40,669 bases of DNA from Alphaproteobacteria bacterium (GTDB taxonomy: Bacteria; Pseudomonadota; Alphaproteobacteria; Micavibrionales; Micavibrionaceae). The stretch spans positions 1 to 40,669 of the forward strand of contig JALEGH010000064.1 of the NCBI GenBank assembly GCA_022763065.1, given 5' to 3'. The number at the start of each line of letters is the position of its first letter. The first letter of the stretch is position 1. The position numbers were made by a program, and so were the translations under genes. Below are positions 1 through 8,540 of the stretch, one piece after another. The notes beneath the pieces are model-generated. The model did not search any database. It had not been told where the DNA came from and saw only the letters and a program-made list of their open reading frames with translations.

Positions 1-564
1 CTGGCTATTGGGCAGGAAATAATCGCTATGTGGTTTTGCAGTTGCCGGAATAGTGGTGGAGCCGGTAATTTTTAAATTGAGGATTTCGCAAATATTTTGT
101 GTCACAAAATAGGCGGTGAGAATCGCGTCGTTACCTGTTGTTTCGCTCCACTCGACATTGATGGAATTGTTGATGACCCATGCGGAAGTAAGATCATCAC
201 GGATATTGGGATTAAATTTTTCTATGTAATTTAAGCCGCCCCCTTCAGGATGGAAGACTTTGTGAATGTGGCTGCCTGTATCAAATCCGGTACTGGTGGG
301 ATTGACGAAGTTCAAATCTCTGACCTCTGATCCTGTCGAGATCATCATATCCACCACCTGTTGCGCGCTATTCATATATTCAATGAGTTCATTGGCATAA
401 ATTTCAAGAATTTCGTCATCAATATCTTGCCCGTCGCTTTGTTCGTTTTGGCTAGCAAGCGTCATGGTGAGTACGCCAATAAGTGCCAAGGCAATGAGAA
501 CATAGACAAGCGCGTTTCCTTTTGTATTTTCAGGGTTTTTGGCGTGATTTTCAGTGAAAGTCAT
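1..564 (-). CDS. Membrane-anchored pilin-like protein, 3' end outside window
   Basis: The minus strand is open from an ATG at 564 to the left edge, so the gene is partial (188 codons seen). The protein starts with a short polar leader of about 16 residues ending in Lys-Gly, then one hydrophobic helix (residues about 18-38, beginning NALVYVLIALALIG), then a soluble region rich in Asn, Thr and acidic residues. The Gly followed by a hydrophobic stretch recalls the prepilin-peptidase site of type IV pilins and pseudopilins, but the usual Glu at +5 is absent, so this is only a resemblance. It is transcribed divergently from rmuC with 36 bp between the two starts. I do not recognise a specific family. 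A secreted or envelope protein is the safest reading. Confidence 0.6.
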   Translation of the reverse strand, partial: MTFTENHAKNPENTKGNALVYVLIALALIGVLTMTLASQNEQSDGQDIDDEILEIYANELIEYMNSAQQVVDMMISTGSEVRDLNFVNPTSTGFDTGSHIHKVFHPEGGGLNYIEKFNPNIRDDLTSAWVINNSINVEWSETTGNDAILTAYFVTQNICEILNLKITGSTTIPATAKPHSDYFLPNSQ

Positions 565-600
565 TGTATCGGCTACTGTTCATGGTTTATTCTATTTTGC

Positions 601-1869
601 ATGGATTATAACATAGATTTATCAAAGTTAAATATGGATGCGGTGTCATTGAACCAATTATCATTGGAGCCTATATCGCTTGTGATCGGCTTGGCAGGCG
701 GGATTTTGCTAGGTGCGCTTTTTTACCTGTGGCGTTCGAGCGCATTAAAAGCGCAAAAGGCGGCGTTAGAGGCACGTATGGAAGCCGAACGCGCAAGCCT
801 TGAGGATAGCTTTCAATCACTGGCGCAGCAGACTTTGCAATCCAATGCGGAGAGTTTTTTAAATATCGCGCAGGAGAAATTGAAACAGGCGCAAGGGCAG
901 AGCGCACATGATCTGGATAAGCGCACACAGGCCATCTCGGCGATGGTACAGCCGGTGGAAAAACAACTAGGCGAGCTGCAAAGTGCGGTAAAGATTTTAC
1001 AGGGCACGGATCAGGCCCTTCGTGAAGATTTAAAAACTCTATCCAAAGAAACCTCACGTTTAACCGGTGCGCTTAAAAATCCGGCGGCGCAAGGTAAATG
1101 GGGAGAGTTCGTGTTGGAACGACTTTTGGATAAGGCTAATCTTATGAAAGGTGTGCATTATCAAACCCAAGTATCGATTGAAACAAATGATGGGCGCTTG
1201 CGACCCGACGCGGTAATTTATTTGCAAGATGGATTTAACATTATTGTCGATGCGAAGGCACCAATCACCGAATTTATCAACCGCATGGATGATGTAGAAA
1301 ATAATCAGGGTCATCAAGAACTACGACAAGGGTTAGCCAAGGCGGTACGTTCCCATGTTCGGGCGCTGGGTTCTAAAAATTATTGGGATCAATTAGACGG
1401 GCCGGATTTTGTTGTGTTGTTTTTACCATCGGAAAATATTTTTTCTACCGCGCTGGCGGCTGATCCTGAGCTTGTCGATTTTGCTTCCGATAATAATATT
1501 GTTATTGCCTCACCGACATTGATGATGTCATTGCTCCGTGTGGTGGGGTTGAGTTGGCGGCAGGTGGAAATGGCCAAAAACGCACAAGAGGTATCAAAGC
1601 TGGGTGCGGAGCTGTTTGAGCGGATCAATAGCTTTTCTGCGCATTTAGGCAAGGTCGGCGGCGGTATTAATGCAGCGCTTAACGCTTATAATAAAGCTAT
1701 TGGAACTTTTGACGCCCGTGTTTTGGTGAGCGCCAGAAAACTGAAAGATTTACATGTGACAGATAAAGATGTAGTGGAGCCGCAGTTATTAGAAGGGGGG
1801 CCGCGCCCGATTTTGGCGCAAGAAGATATTGAAGATGATAGTGACGATGGAAAAGACAAGGCCGCCTGA
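601..1869 (+). CDS. rmuC: DNA recombination protein RmuC
   Basis: RmuC-family protein, thought to be a membrane-anchored nuclease-like protein limiting recombination at inverted repeats. The 422-residue reading from ATG 601 gives an N-terminal transmembrane helix (about residues 22-40), a coiled-coil stretch rich in Ala, Glu, Gln and Lys (about 45-150), and the RmuC core with GKWGE, the VDAKAP motif and the segment FVVLFLPSEN. The frame stays open upstream to 361, but that part overlaps the divergent gene and reads like non-coding sequence. ATG 634 is an alternative start and neither start has a clear ribosome binding site. The stop overlaps the def start (TGATG), so the two are probably translationally coupled. 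Confidence 0.92.
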   Translation: MDYNIDLSKLNMDAVSLNQLSLEPISLVIGLAGGILLGALFYLWRSSALKAQKAALEARMEAERASLEDSFQSLAQQTLQSNAESFLNIAQEKLKQAQGQSAHDLDKRTQAISAMVQPVEKQLGELQSAVKILQGTDQALREDLKTLSKETSRLTGALKNPAAQGKWGEFVLERLLDKANLMKGVHYQTQVSIETNDGRLRPDAVIYLQDGFNIIVDAKAPITEFINRMDDVENNQGHQELRQGLAKAVRSHVRALGSKNYWDQLDGPDFVVLFLPSENIFSTALAADPELVDFASDNNIVIASPTLMMSLLRVVGLSWRQVEMAKNAQEVSKLGAELFERINSFSAHLGKVGGGINAALNAYNKAIGTFDARVLVSARKLKDLHVTDKDVVEPQLLEGGPRPILAQEDIEDDSDDGKDKAA

Positions 1870-2465
1870 TGAGTGATGTCTATGAAATTATTAAAGTGCC
1901 TGACCCGGTTTTAAAACAATCTGCGCAAGCGATTGAGAATATTAGTGCGGATATCCAAACGCAGGCTCAAAAAATGGTAGATACCATGTATTATGGGGCG
2001 GGTATTGGTCTGGCCGCTAATCAGGTCAATATTTTAAACCGGATATTTGTCATGGATGTTCCCGAAGGGGCGTGGCGTCATGGCCCTGAGATTGACGGGG
2101 TGCTGACAATTGAGGCCGGATATAGAAGTGGTGAAGCGGAAGAGGGCCGTATACGCGCCCCCCGTGTTTTTATCAATCCGGAAGTTGTATGGGAATCGGA
2201 ACAAAAATCGGTGTATGAGGAAGGGTGTTTGTCCATTCCTCTCCAATATGCGGAAGTTATCCGGCCCGCGCAGGTACGGGTGAAGTTTCAGGACCTAAAA
2301 GGTGATATGCATGAAGAGGAATTTGATGGGCTCGATTCCCATTGTGTTCAACATGAAATTGATCATCTAAACGGTGTGTTGTTTTTTGATTATATCTCTG
2401 CCTTGAAGCGCAATATGATGATCAAGCGTGTGAAAAAAATAACCAAAGAGGCGCAGGCTCTTTAA
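1869..2465 (+). CDS. def: Peptide deformylase
   Basis: Removes the formyl group from the N-terminal methionine of new proteins in the cytoplasm. All three family motifs are present: GIGLAANQ (residues 45-52), EEGCLSIP with the metal-ligand Cys120, and QHEIDH with His162 and His166 and the catalytic Glu between them. At 198 residues it is longer than the usual 165-180. The excess is an insertion around residues 66-98, between the first two motifs. It starts on the last base of the rmuC stop and is followed 4 bp later by fmt, the classic def-fmt pair, since the two enzymes remove and add the same formyl group. Confidence 0.97.
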   Translation: MSDVYEIIKVPDPVLKQSAQAIENISADIQTQAQKMVDTMYYGAGIGLAANQVNILNRIFVMDVPEGAWRHGPEIDGVLTIEAGYRSGEAEEGRIRAPRVFINPEVVWESEQKSVYEEGCLSIPLQYAEVIRPAQVRVKFQDLKGDMHEEEFDGLDSHCVQHEIDHLNGVLFFDYISALKRNMMIKRVKKITKEAQAL

Positions 2466-2469
2466 GTTT

Positions 2470-3414
2470 ATGGAAGATACTAAACCACTTCGTATTGCCT
2501 TTATGGGGACACCGGATTTTGTTGTCCCGACCATGCGTATGTTACATATGGGAGCGCATGAGTTGGTATGTGTCTATACCCAGCCACCGCGAGCCAAAGG
2601 CCGCAAGCAAGAATTTCATCATACTCCTGTTCACGATGCGGCGGATGCTTTGGGAGTGGATGTTCGCCATCCGGTGAATTTCAAAGATGAACGCGATGTG
2701 AAAGCCTTTGAAGAATTGAATTTGGATATAGCCGTTGTGGCGGCTTATGGTTTGCTCTTGCCGCAATCTATATTGGATGCGCCAAAGCTTGGGTGCTTAA
2801 ATATTCACCCCTCTTTACTGCCGTGTTGGCGCGGGCCTGCGCCAATCCAATATGCGATTTGGAAAGGAGATAAAGAAACAGGTGTTTCCGTGATGCAGCT
2901 TGAAAAGGCGATGGATGCAGGTCCGGTCATTGCACAGGAACGCGTGGAGATTGCGCCGAGGGATAATTTTACGAGCCTGAATGAAACGTTGTGGCAAAAG
3001 GGGAATGAATTATTGGCGCACACACTTGATAATATTTCTCATAGCGGGGAAGTACGTAGCGCAGCGCAGGATCATGACCAAGCCACCTATTGCAAGCTCT
3101 TAACCAAGGAGCAGGGACGGATTGACTGGAACCAGAGTGCGGTTGAGATTGACCGGCAAATTCGTGGGCTTAACCCTTGGCCGGGGACTTGGTGCATGGA
3201 TGCGAGCGGCAGGAGGCTAAAAATTCTGGAAGCCAGAGTGAGTGATGAAAAACGAGAAGGCCTTGCTAGAACAATTTTACAAGATGGAAAAATTATTTGC
3301 GGGGAGGAAAGCGCTCTTCAACTTACCGAAGTTCAGCCTGAAAATAAAAAGCCAATGGATATCGTGGCAGCTATCAACGGCGGCTATATCAAAGAAGGGG
3401 AGAAGCTGGAATGA
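2470..3414 (+). CDS. fmt: Methionyl-tRNA formyltransferase
   Basis: Transfers a formyl group from 10-formyl-THF to Met-tRNA(fMet) before initiation. The N-terminal formyltransferase fold carries the catalytic Asn111, His113 and Asp149 in the segments LNIHPSLLP and AMDAGPV. The substrate loop normally read as SLLPRWRG is SLLPCWRG here, with Cys in place of Arg at 119. A C-terminal OB-like domain follows (about 205-310). The length of 314 residues is normal. It lies 4 bp after def and overlaps the next gene by 4 bp (ATGA). Confidence 0.96.
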   Translation: MEDTKPLRIAFMGTPDFVVPTMRMLHMGAHELVCVYTQPPRAKGRKQEFHHTPVHDAADALGVDVRHPVNFKDERDVKAFEELNLDIAVVAAYGLLLPQSILDAPKLGCLNIHPSLLPCWRGPAPIQYAIWKGDKETGVSVMQLEKAMDAGPVIAQERVEIAPRDNFTSLNETLWQKGNELLAHTLDNISHSGEVRSAAQDHDQATYCKLLTKEQGRIDWNQSAVEIDRQIRGLNPWPGTWCMDASGRRLKILEARVSDEKREGLARTILQDGKIICGEESALQLTEVQPENKKPMDIVAAINGGYIKEGEKLE

Positions 3415-4286
3415 ATGGAACATTAGCGGGCATTATTGCGATTCTTATGTGGTCATCTACGGGTGTTTTGTTGGCCCTGACCGGGCTGGTTTCCGGCCTC
3501 ATGATGACGTTTTTAATTTTACTCATCGGGAGTATGACACTCACAGGATATCAAATTTTTAAAAAAGAGGATGTGGTTTCCTATTGGACACGGGAAGTAA
3601 AAGACTACATTTTTCTGGTACTTGGGGTTGGGTTTTACACATCGCTCGTTTTTATCTCTTTTAAGTTGGTAGCCCCCTTTGAGGCCAATACATTGAATTA
3701 TTTATGGCCGATCTTGCTGGTCCTTTTAACTGGAATTTTACATGAAAAACATGTTTCGCTGCAGGCTATTTTGGGGAGCGTTCTGGGCTTTATCGGTGTG
3801 GTGACGCTCTTTTTCCCGCAAGGGGGTGATATGTTGTTTGAAAGCTTTGAATGGGGGCATCTATTAGCTTTCTTAGCGGCGGTTATTTGGTCAATTTATT
3901 CCGTTATGGCCAAAAACTGGCATTACCCGCAAGGGGTTATGGCACCGGCTTTGTTCTATTCCGCTTTGGTTGCTTTAGGTTTTCACTTGGCGTTAGAGGA
4001 GACAATGTGGCCGCAAGGATGGGAGTGGGCTTCGATTATTATATTGGGCGTTTTTAGAATTTCGTATTCTTTCTGGGATTACGGGATGAAAAAAGGGAAT
4101 ACGGTTTTGCTGGCGTCTTTGTCTTACTTCATACCTCTATTTTCTCTTGGCGGATTAATCCTAATTGGTGAGGGGCCTGACAGTCACATGATCGGGTTGG
4201 GGGCGTTATTCATTGTGATTGGCTGTTTAGTCGTCAATTATGATAGGGCTTTTCAGTTTTTAAGAAGTAAGATGAAAAAGCCATGA
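3411..4286 (+). CDS. EamA/DMT-family membrane transporter
   Basis: A 291-residue integral membrane protein with about ten hydrophobic helices and two EamA-like halves, starting with the pattern AGIIAILMWSSTGVLLA. The second half contains the segment LAAVIWSIYSVMAKNW, typical of the repeat start of drug/metabolite transporters. Such proteins export or import amino acids, nucleotides or other small metabolites through the inner membrane, but the substrate cannot be read from the sequence. The start overlaps the fmt stop by 4 bp and the stop overlaps the truA start by 4 bp, so it is embedded in a translationally coupled cluster with no obvious functional link to its neighbours. Confidence 0.88.
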   Translation: MNGTLAGIIAILMWSSTGVLLALTGLVSGLMMTFLILLIGSMTLTGYQIFKKEDVVSYWTREVKDYIFLVLGVGFYTSLVFISFKLVAPFEANTLNYLWPILLVLLTGILHEKHVSLQAILGSVLGFIGVVTLFFPQGGDMLFESFEWGHLLAFLAAVIWSIYSVMAKNWHYPQGVMAPALFYSALVALGFHLALEETMWPQGWEWASIIILGVFRISYSFWDYGMKKGNTVLLASLSYFIPLFSLGGLILIGEGPDSHMIGLGALFIVIGCLVVNYDRAFQFLRSKMKKP

Positions 4287-5059
4287 CGAAGCGCTGGAAA
4301 ATTGTCATTGAGTATAATGGTACCAACTATGCCGGGTTCCAGCGTCAGCCCGATATCGCGACCGTGCAGGGTGAAATAGAAACAGCGCTCAAGAAGTTTT
4401 CTAACCAGAATATTGAAATCACCGTGGCGGGGCGCACAGATTCCGGTGTACATGCTTGGGGTCAGGTGGCGCATTTTGATCTGGATTATAAAACGGCGTC
4501 TGGTCTCCCCCGCGATATTACAGGCTATGAGCTTGCCAAGGCGATTAACGCACATTTGCTGCCGCAACCCATATCTATTATTGATGCCGAGGAAGTGGCA
4601 GATGATTTTCATGCGCGTTTTTCGGCCAAGCAAAAAACCTATTGTTACCGCATCATTAACCGTCCTTATCGTTTGGGTTTAAATCAAAATCTGGCATGGT
4701 GGGTGAAACGACCGCTGAATGTGGAGGCCATGCAAGACGCCGCGCAAATATTGATCGGCCAGCATGATTTTACCACTTTTCGCGATAGCGAATGTCAGGC
4801 GAAGTCACCAGTGCGTACGCTCGACTCGATCCATATTGACACAACATCCATTACGAACGGGCAGGAGATTTTATTCACCGTGAGCGGCATGTCGTTCCTG
4901 CATCATATGGTGCGTAATATTGTAGGTACGCTTTCTTATGTGGGGGAGGGGAAATTTACCAAGCAAGATGTCATAGACGCGTTAGAAGCGCGTGATCGTA
5001 CCAAAGGTGGCCCAACCGCTCCTGCCGATGGGCTTTATTTGGTCTCAATTGATTATTAA
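4283..5059 (+). CDS. truA: tRNA pseudouridine(38-40) synthase TruA
   Basis: Converts uridines 38-40 in the anticodon stem-loop of tRNAs to pseudouridine. The catalytic Asp53 lies in the signature AGRTDSGVHA, and the family segments YNGTNYAGFQRQP, HDFTTFR and FLHHMVRNIVG are all present. The length of 258 residues is typical. It is the last gene of the rmuC-def-fmt-DMT-truA cluster and is followed by a strong hairpin at 5083-5120. Linkage of truA to fmt and def is common in Alphaproteobacteria (general knowledge). Confidence 0.97.
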   Translation: MTKRWKIVIEYNGTNYAGFQRQPDIATVQGEIETALKKFSNQNIEITVAGRTDSGVHAWGQVAHFDLDYKTASGLPRDITGYELAKAINAHLLPQPISIIDAEEVADDFHARFSAKQKTYCYRIINRPYRLGLNQNLAWWVKRPLNVEAMQDAAQILIGQHDFTTFRDSECQAKSPVRTLDSIHIDTTSITNGQEILFTVSGMSFLHHMVRNIVGTLSYVGEGKFTKQDVIDALEARDRTKGGPTAPADGLYLVSIDY

Positions 5060-5077
5060 ATCAGGAGCCGTAAAACG

Positions 5078-5135
5078 AAAAACCCGCATGGACCATAATG
5101 GGGGAGAGGTCACATGCGGGCGGTTCGGGGTTTTT
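5078..5135. terminator. Hairpin terminator between truA and dapE
   Basis: CCCGCATG-GACC (5083-5094) pairs with GGTC-A-CATGCGGG (5108-5120) around a short loop, leaving a one-base bulge. On the minus strand the stem is followed directly by TTTTTCGTTTT, a good rho-independent signal. On the plus strand a T5 run comes 11 bases later. The A5CCC at 5078-5085 could instead pair with the GGGTTTTT ending at 5135, giving a competing structure. It probably ends truA transcription and that of dapE or a short minus-strand RNA. Confidence 0.65.
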
Positions 5136-5359
5136 GTCTTTGGAATTTCCTTTTTGATCTGCGTTATTCGGTGCTTATGTATTGTTTATACATGGCACAC
5201 CTCATGTCTAGTCAAAAAGATAAATTTCTTCGACAATAGAAAAACACAAAATATAACACAGTGTTCTTCATCTCTCATCTTCGTAGGATAGATTTGATTT
5301 GTTACCAAAAAGGTACAAAAAAGTGATTTTTTGGTGATAGTTTACGGCGAAATTGTGGT
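5136..5359. other. Intergenic stretch between truA terminator and dapE
   Basis: About 220 AT-rich bases with no convincing gene. The minus strand holds a weak A/T hairpin (5304-5311 with 5328-5335, ACCAAAAA/TTTTTGGT) and a possible -10 box in TTATATTTT near 5255. It also has a 13-codon ATG reading frame (MRCAMYKQYISTE) just before the strong hairpin. A short minus-strand RNA ending at the hairpin is possible but unproven. Confidence 0.3.
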
Positions 5360-6505
5360 TTAGGGTTTAAATGTATTTTCCAAAATGTCGCGGTAGATCG
5401 TCACAAGCTTTTCAAGGTCGGCTATTCGTAAATGTTCATCCACTTGATGAATGCTTTCATTGGTCAGGCCAAATTCAACTACGGGGCAATAGGGAGCGAC
5501 AAAACGTGCATCAGAGGTTCCACCGCTAGTGCTCAATGTTGGTGCCATATTTGTATGTTTTTTGACATTTGCCGCGACCAGATTTGTCCACTCGCCCGGC
5601 TGGGTGATAAAGGGGTGAGCATTACCGCCGGCGGTCAGGGTGTAGTCATCCGTTATTTGTTCGATAATCTCGCGTAATTTTTGGTCCAGTGTTTCCATGG
5701 TCCATTTTGTGTTAAAGCGGATATTAAATTCCGAACGCCCGCTTGCCGGAATGACATTACGTGCGCTGTTGCCGACATCAATGGAAGTGATTTGCAGATT
5801 GGTCGGCGGAAAGTGTTCCGTGCCTTGATCAAATTCGTAAATACTCAGTGCATCTGCGATCTTTGCCAAACGTGGTAGCGGATTATCCGCCATATCGGGG
5901 TAGGCGGTATGACCTTGCGTTCCATATATTGTAAGCTCACCACATAAAGAACCACGCCTTCCAATTTTTATTGCCTGTCCTATTTCTGTCGGGCTAGCCG
6001 ATTCACCGACCAAGCACATATCCGGAATATGATTATTGTCTTTCATCCACTTTAAAGCACGTACCGTGCCGTTGATGGCTTCGGCTTCTTCGTCACCTGT
6101 AATAAGAAAACTGATAGAGCCGTCAAAATCGGGGTTGGATTGTAAGAATTCTGATACGGCTACAGTAAAGGCGGCGTTGGCACCTTTCATATCCGAGGTA
6201 CCGCGCCCATACATGATGCCTTGTTCAATAACGGCGTCAAATGGAGGGTGTTTCCAGCTTTCTTCATTTCCCGGCGGGACCACATCCGTATGTCCGGCGT
6301 AGCAAATATGGGGAGAGCTGCTTCCAAGACGTGCAAAGAAATTTTGAACGGGATAGGAACCATTGCCGTCAAAAGGCAGGTCAAAAATTTCAAAGCCTAT
6401 ATCCCGCAACGGTTTTTTTAAAACCTCTTGCGCGCCTGCATCCTCCGGTGTGATAGAAGGGCAGCGGACCAGATCCTGGGTTAAAGTAACAACATCAAGT
6501 TTCAT
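5360..6505 (-). CDS. dapE: Succinyl-diaminopimelate desuccinylase
   Basis: Zn-dependent M20-family enzyme that cleaves N-succinyl-LL-diaminopimelate to LL-DAP and succinate in the lysine/peptidoglycan pathway. The metal-binding and catalytic segments are all present: YAGHTDVVPPG (His about 72), GRGTSDMKG (Asp about 105), ITGDEEAEA (catalytic Glu-Glu about 139-140), SGGTSDARF, and a C-terminal His in NESIHQVDE. The dimerisation domain lies in between. I chose ATG 6505; a GTG at 6508 immediately before it is equally readable, and no clear Shine-Dalgarno decides. Length 381 residues is normal. Its pathway partner dapD is at 29190, on the other strand. Confidence 0.96.
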   Translation of the reverse strand: MKLDVVTLTQDLVRCPSITPEDAGAQEVLKKPLRDIGFEIFDLPFDGNGSYPVQNFFARLGSSSPHICYAGHTDVVPPGNEESWKHPPFDAVIEQGIMYGRGTSDMKGANAAFTVAVSEFLQSNPDFDGSISFLITGDEEAEAINGTVRALKWMKDNNHIPDMCLVGESASPTEIGQAIKIGRRGSLCGELTIYGTQGHTAYPDMADNPLPRLAKIADALSIYEFDQGTEHFPPTNLQITSIDVGNSARNVIPASGRSEFNIRFNTKWTMETLDQKLREIIEQITDDYTLTAGGNAHPFITQPGEWTNLVAANVKKHTNMAPTLSTSGGTSDARFVAPYCPVVEFGLTNESIHQVDEHLRIADLEKLVTIYRDILENTFKP

Positions 6506-6564
6506 CACATCATGTAATCATAAAAATAAAACGAATTCATCTGGTTTTATTTTTGATTTTTTGG

Positions 6565-6717
6565 TACAATCGAGGCAGAAGTTCATTTAAGCCAAGGGTT
6601 CTCCTTGAAAAATTTATTATATTATTTTAAAAACTTATTACCGGGTGACCCCGATATCCGGAATATCCGACCTTATTATTGTACCAAGCCGTGAAGATTG
6701 CCCTCACGGCTTTTTTT
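6565..6717 (+). ncRNA. Candidate small RNA or short-ORF transcript upstream of phoH
   Basis: A TACAAT -10 box at 6565-6570 (weak -35) precedes about 140 bases that end in a textbook terminator. The segment holds a small hairpin CAAGG/CCTTG and an imperfect GC-rich palindrome around GATATCCGGAATATC. It also holds a 29-codon frame from TTG 6605 to TGA 6694 (starting MKNLLYYFKN) that stops exactly at the terminator stem. This could be a free small RNA, a leader of the phoH-like gene, or a tiny gene. The sequence does not decide. Confidence 0.35.
6687..6717 (+). terminator. Rho-independent terminator
   Basis: AGCCGTGA (6687-6694) pairs with TCACGGCT (6704-6711) around a 9-base loop and runs into T7. 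It lies 58 bp before the phoH-like start, so it ends something transcribed from within the dapE-phoH gap. Confidence 0.8.
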
Positions 6718-6775
6718 ACGTGTTGATTTAAGTATTACTGACATCTTTTTTCACCTCTATGCAAAGGAGCTTCTC

Positions 6776-7564
6776 ATGTCCAAGAAATCCCGCCACAAAC
6801 AAAAGCAAGCCCATTATAAAAGAGGAGACCAGAATATTGTCCACCCTATGTTTGACGAGGGTCACGGTTCTGCTCATGGATCTGGCCACCGGCATGACTG
6901 GCACCCGCTTGATAGCGAAATTGATGGTCGTCGCGACAAAAAATATGTGAAGAATATCAAACCGCGCTCCGAAGGGCAGGCGGAGCTGATCAAGGCTATT
7001 GATGACTATAATCTGGCGATGGCCATTGGTCCGGCGGGAACGGGTAAGACCTATCTGGCTATTGCCAAGGCGGTGGAAGCGCTGGAAGCAGGTCATATTG
7101 AACGGATTATTCTCTCCCGTCCTGCGATGGAGGCTGGCGAATCGATCGGTTATCTGCCCGGCGGGCTTGATGAGAAAATGGCCCCTTACTTAAGGCCGCT
7201 TTATGATGCGTTGGGGGACCGGATGGGCGGTAAAAAAGTACGTCAGCTTTTGGATGACGGAACAATTGAAATCGCACCTGTGGGTTTTATGCGCGGGCGC
7301 ACGCTCAATAATTCCTTTGTGGTTATTGATGAGGCGCAAAACTGTACTTATCAGCAAATTAAAATGTTGCTTTCGCGTTTAGGGTGGCACTCCACCATGG
7401 TTGTCACAGGAGATCCTGACCAAAGCGATTTACTGGAAGGGGTGTCGGGTCTGTCCGATATTGCGCGGCGCCTTGAAAGCTCTCCCAATATTGCCGTGTG
7501 CCGTTTGGGCTCCAAGGATATTGTAAGACATCCACTTGTGGCAGAGATGCTGGAGGTGTTGTAG
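6776..7564 (+). CDS. PhoH-family ATPase
   Basis: Cytoplasmic P-loop ATPase of the PhoH family, related to the helicase-like RNA-associated proteins of this group. The biological role is poorly defined. The start at ATG 6776 is set by an AAGGAG site 8 bases upstream; the frame extends further up but includes the terminator. The 262-residue protein has a basic, His-rich N-terminal tail (residues 1-45), Walker A GPAGTGKT (85-92), the family segment LSRPAMEAGESIGYLPG, and Walker B FVVIDEAQN followed by TGDPDQSD. It lacks the N-terminal KH-like extension of the longer PhoL/YbeZ type, so it is the short form. Confidence 0.92.
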   Translation: MSKKSRHKQKQAHYKRGDQNIVHPMFDEGHGSAHGSGHRHDWHPLDSEIDGRRDKKYVKNIKPRSEGQAELIKAIDDYNLAMAIGPAGTGKTYLAIAKAVEALEAGHIERIILSRPAMEAGESIGYLPGGLDEKMAPYLRPLYDALGDRMGGKKVRQLLDDGTIEIAPVGFMRGRTLNNSFVVIDEAQNCTYQQIKMLLSRLGWHSTMVVTGDPDQSDLLEGVSGLSDIARRLESSPNIAVCRLGSKDIVRHPLVAEMLEVL

Positions 7565-7595
7565 GGCTTAATAGGGCTTGTAAAAAACTTTCATC

Positions 7596-8210
7596 ATGGT
7601 CTATAAATTGGCCATGATAAAAAAACGCTTCTTTCACATTGTAGTTGCTTCGCTCATTGGCCTGATGTTGGCAGGCCTGATTTCTTTTGCGCAAATACGG
7701 CAAGAGCGCAGTCAAAGCGATGTTGTTGCTCACAATTTCGGCGGGCGGTTTGAGCTGGTGGACCATAATGGCCAAAACGTTACCCATGAAGATTTTGAAG
7801 GGACATACCGCCTGATTTATTTTGGTTTTACCTATTGTCCGGCGATCTGTCCGACGGAGCTTCAAAAGATTGCAAGCGCGCTGGATATGTTGGGGAATAA
7901 AGCCGAACAGATTACACCCATTTTTATCACCGTTGATCCGCAGCGCGATACAGTGAGTGTCATGCGTGAATATGTGGAAATGTTTCATCCGAATCTTGTT
8001 GGTTTGACCGGTACGCCTGCTCAGATAAAGCAGGCGATGGATAGCTACAAAATCTATGCGGCCAAAGTGCAAGACGACAGCATGAGTGATTACACCATGG
8101 ATCACTCATCTTTTATCTATTTCATGGGGCCGGATAACGCGCTTTATAAGATTTTTAAAACGCAAGATACGGCAGAAGATATTGCGGCAGAGATTGGGAA
8201 ACGGATTTAA
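7596..8210 (+). CDS. SCO1/SenC-family copper chaperone
   Basis: Thioredoxin-fold protein that delivers copper to, or reduces, the CuA centre of cytochrome c oxidase on the outer face of the inner membrane. The N-terminal hydrophobic anchor spans about residues 14-32. The copper ligands are visible as CPAICP (Cys81, Cys85) and the His in MDHSSFIY, with ITVDPQRDT typical of the family. ATG 7614 (MIKKRFF) would give a more usual signal anchor, and neither start has a clear ribosome binding site. The stop overlaps that of the convergent SCP2 gene by 4 bp. Confidence 0.9.
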   Translation: MVYKLAMIKKRFFHIVVASLIGLMLAGLISFAQIRQERSQSDVVAHNFGGRFELVDHNGQNVTHEDFEGTYRLIYFGFTYCPAICPTELQKIASALDMLGNKAEQITPIFITVDPQRDTVSVMREYVEMFHPNLVGLTGTPAQIKQAMDSYKIYAAKVQDDSMSDYTMDHSSFIYFMGPDNALYKIFKTQDTAEDIAAEIGKRI

Positions 8211-8512
8211 TCCTCAATAATAGAATTGAGCTTCATGGCTAACCCCATAGAGCCGTCAACTTTGAGCTTGCCGGTCATAAAAGCCATGGTGGGGTCCTGC
8301 GTGCCATCCATGAAGCCTTGAAAGGTTTCTATAGAGCATTTAAGCGTGCAGTCTGCCTCCGCGTTTACATCATGTGAAATTTCCGGCGGGTCTTGCGTGG
8401 CATCCACAAAAATAACGCCCTCTTCATCGAAATCAAATTTGACTTTGGCATCTAAGCCTGTGGCCATTGCCATTTTTCCCTTAATGTTTTCAGTTATGCT
8501 TTCCAGTGACAT
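8207..8512 (-). CDS. SCP2 sterol-binding domain protein
   Basis: A single-domain protein of 101 residues belonging to the sterol carrier protein 2 family, a small alpha/beta fold with a hydrophobic tunnel that binds fatty acyl chains. The C-terminal half has the usual order: a Cys-rich strand, FQGFMDGTQDPTMAFMTGKLKVDGSMGLAMKL, read here as two short segments. The gene is followed convergently by the SCO1-like gene (4-bp overlap at the stops). It lies downstream of panC and an acyl-CoA dehydrogenase on the same strand, which fits a lipid role, but its ligand is not known. Confidence 0.9.
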   Translation of the reverse strand: MSLESITENIKGKMAMATGLDAKVKFDFDEEGVIFVDATQDPPEISHDVNAEADCTLKCSIETFQGFMDGTQDPTMAFMTGKLKVDGSMGLAMKLNSIIED

Positions 8513-8540
8513 GTGAGTTCCTTTGTTATGAATGTTGAAA

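Noticed and set aside
361-600. N-terminal extension of RmuC
   Set aside because: It overlaps the divergent pilin-like gene and reads as non-coding; start placed at 601.
7404-8105. Minus-strand frame across the phoH/SCO1 region
   Set aside because: Covers both real genes in antisense and has no ribosome binding site or motif.
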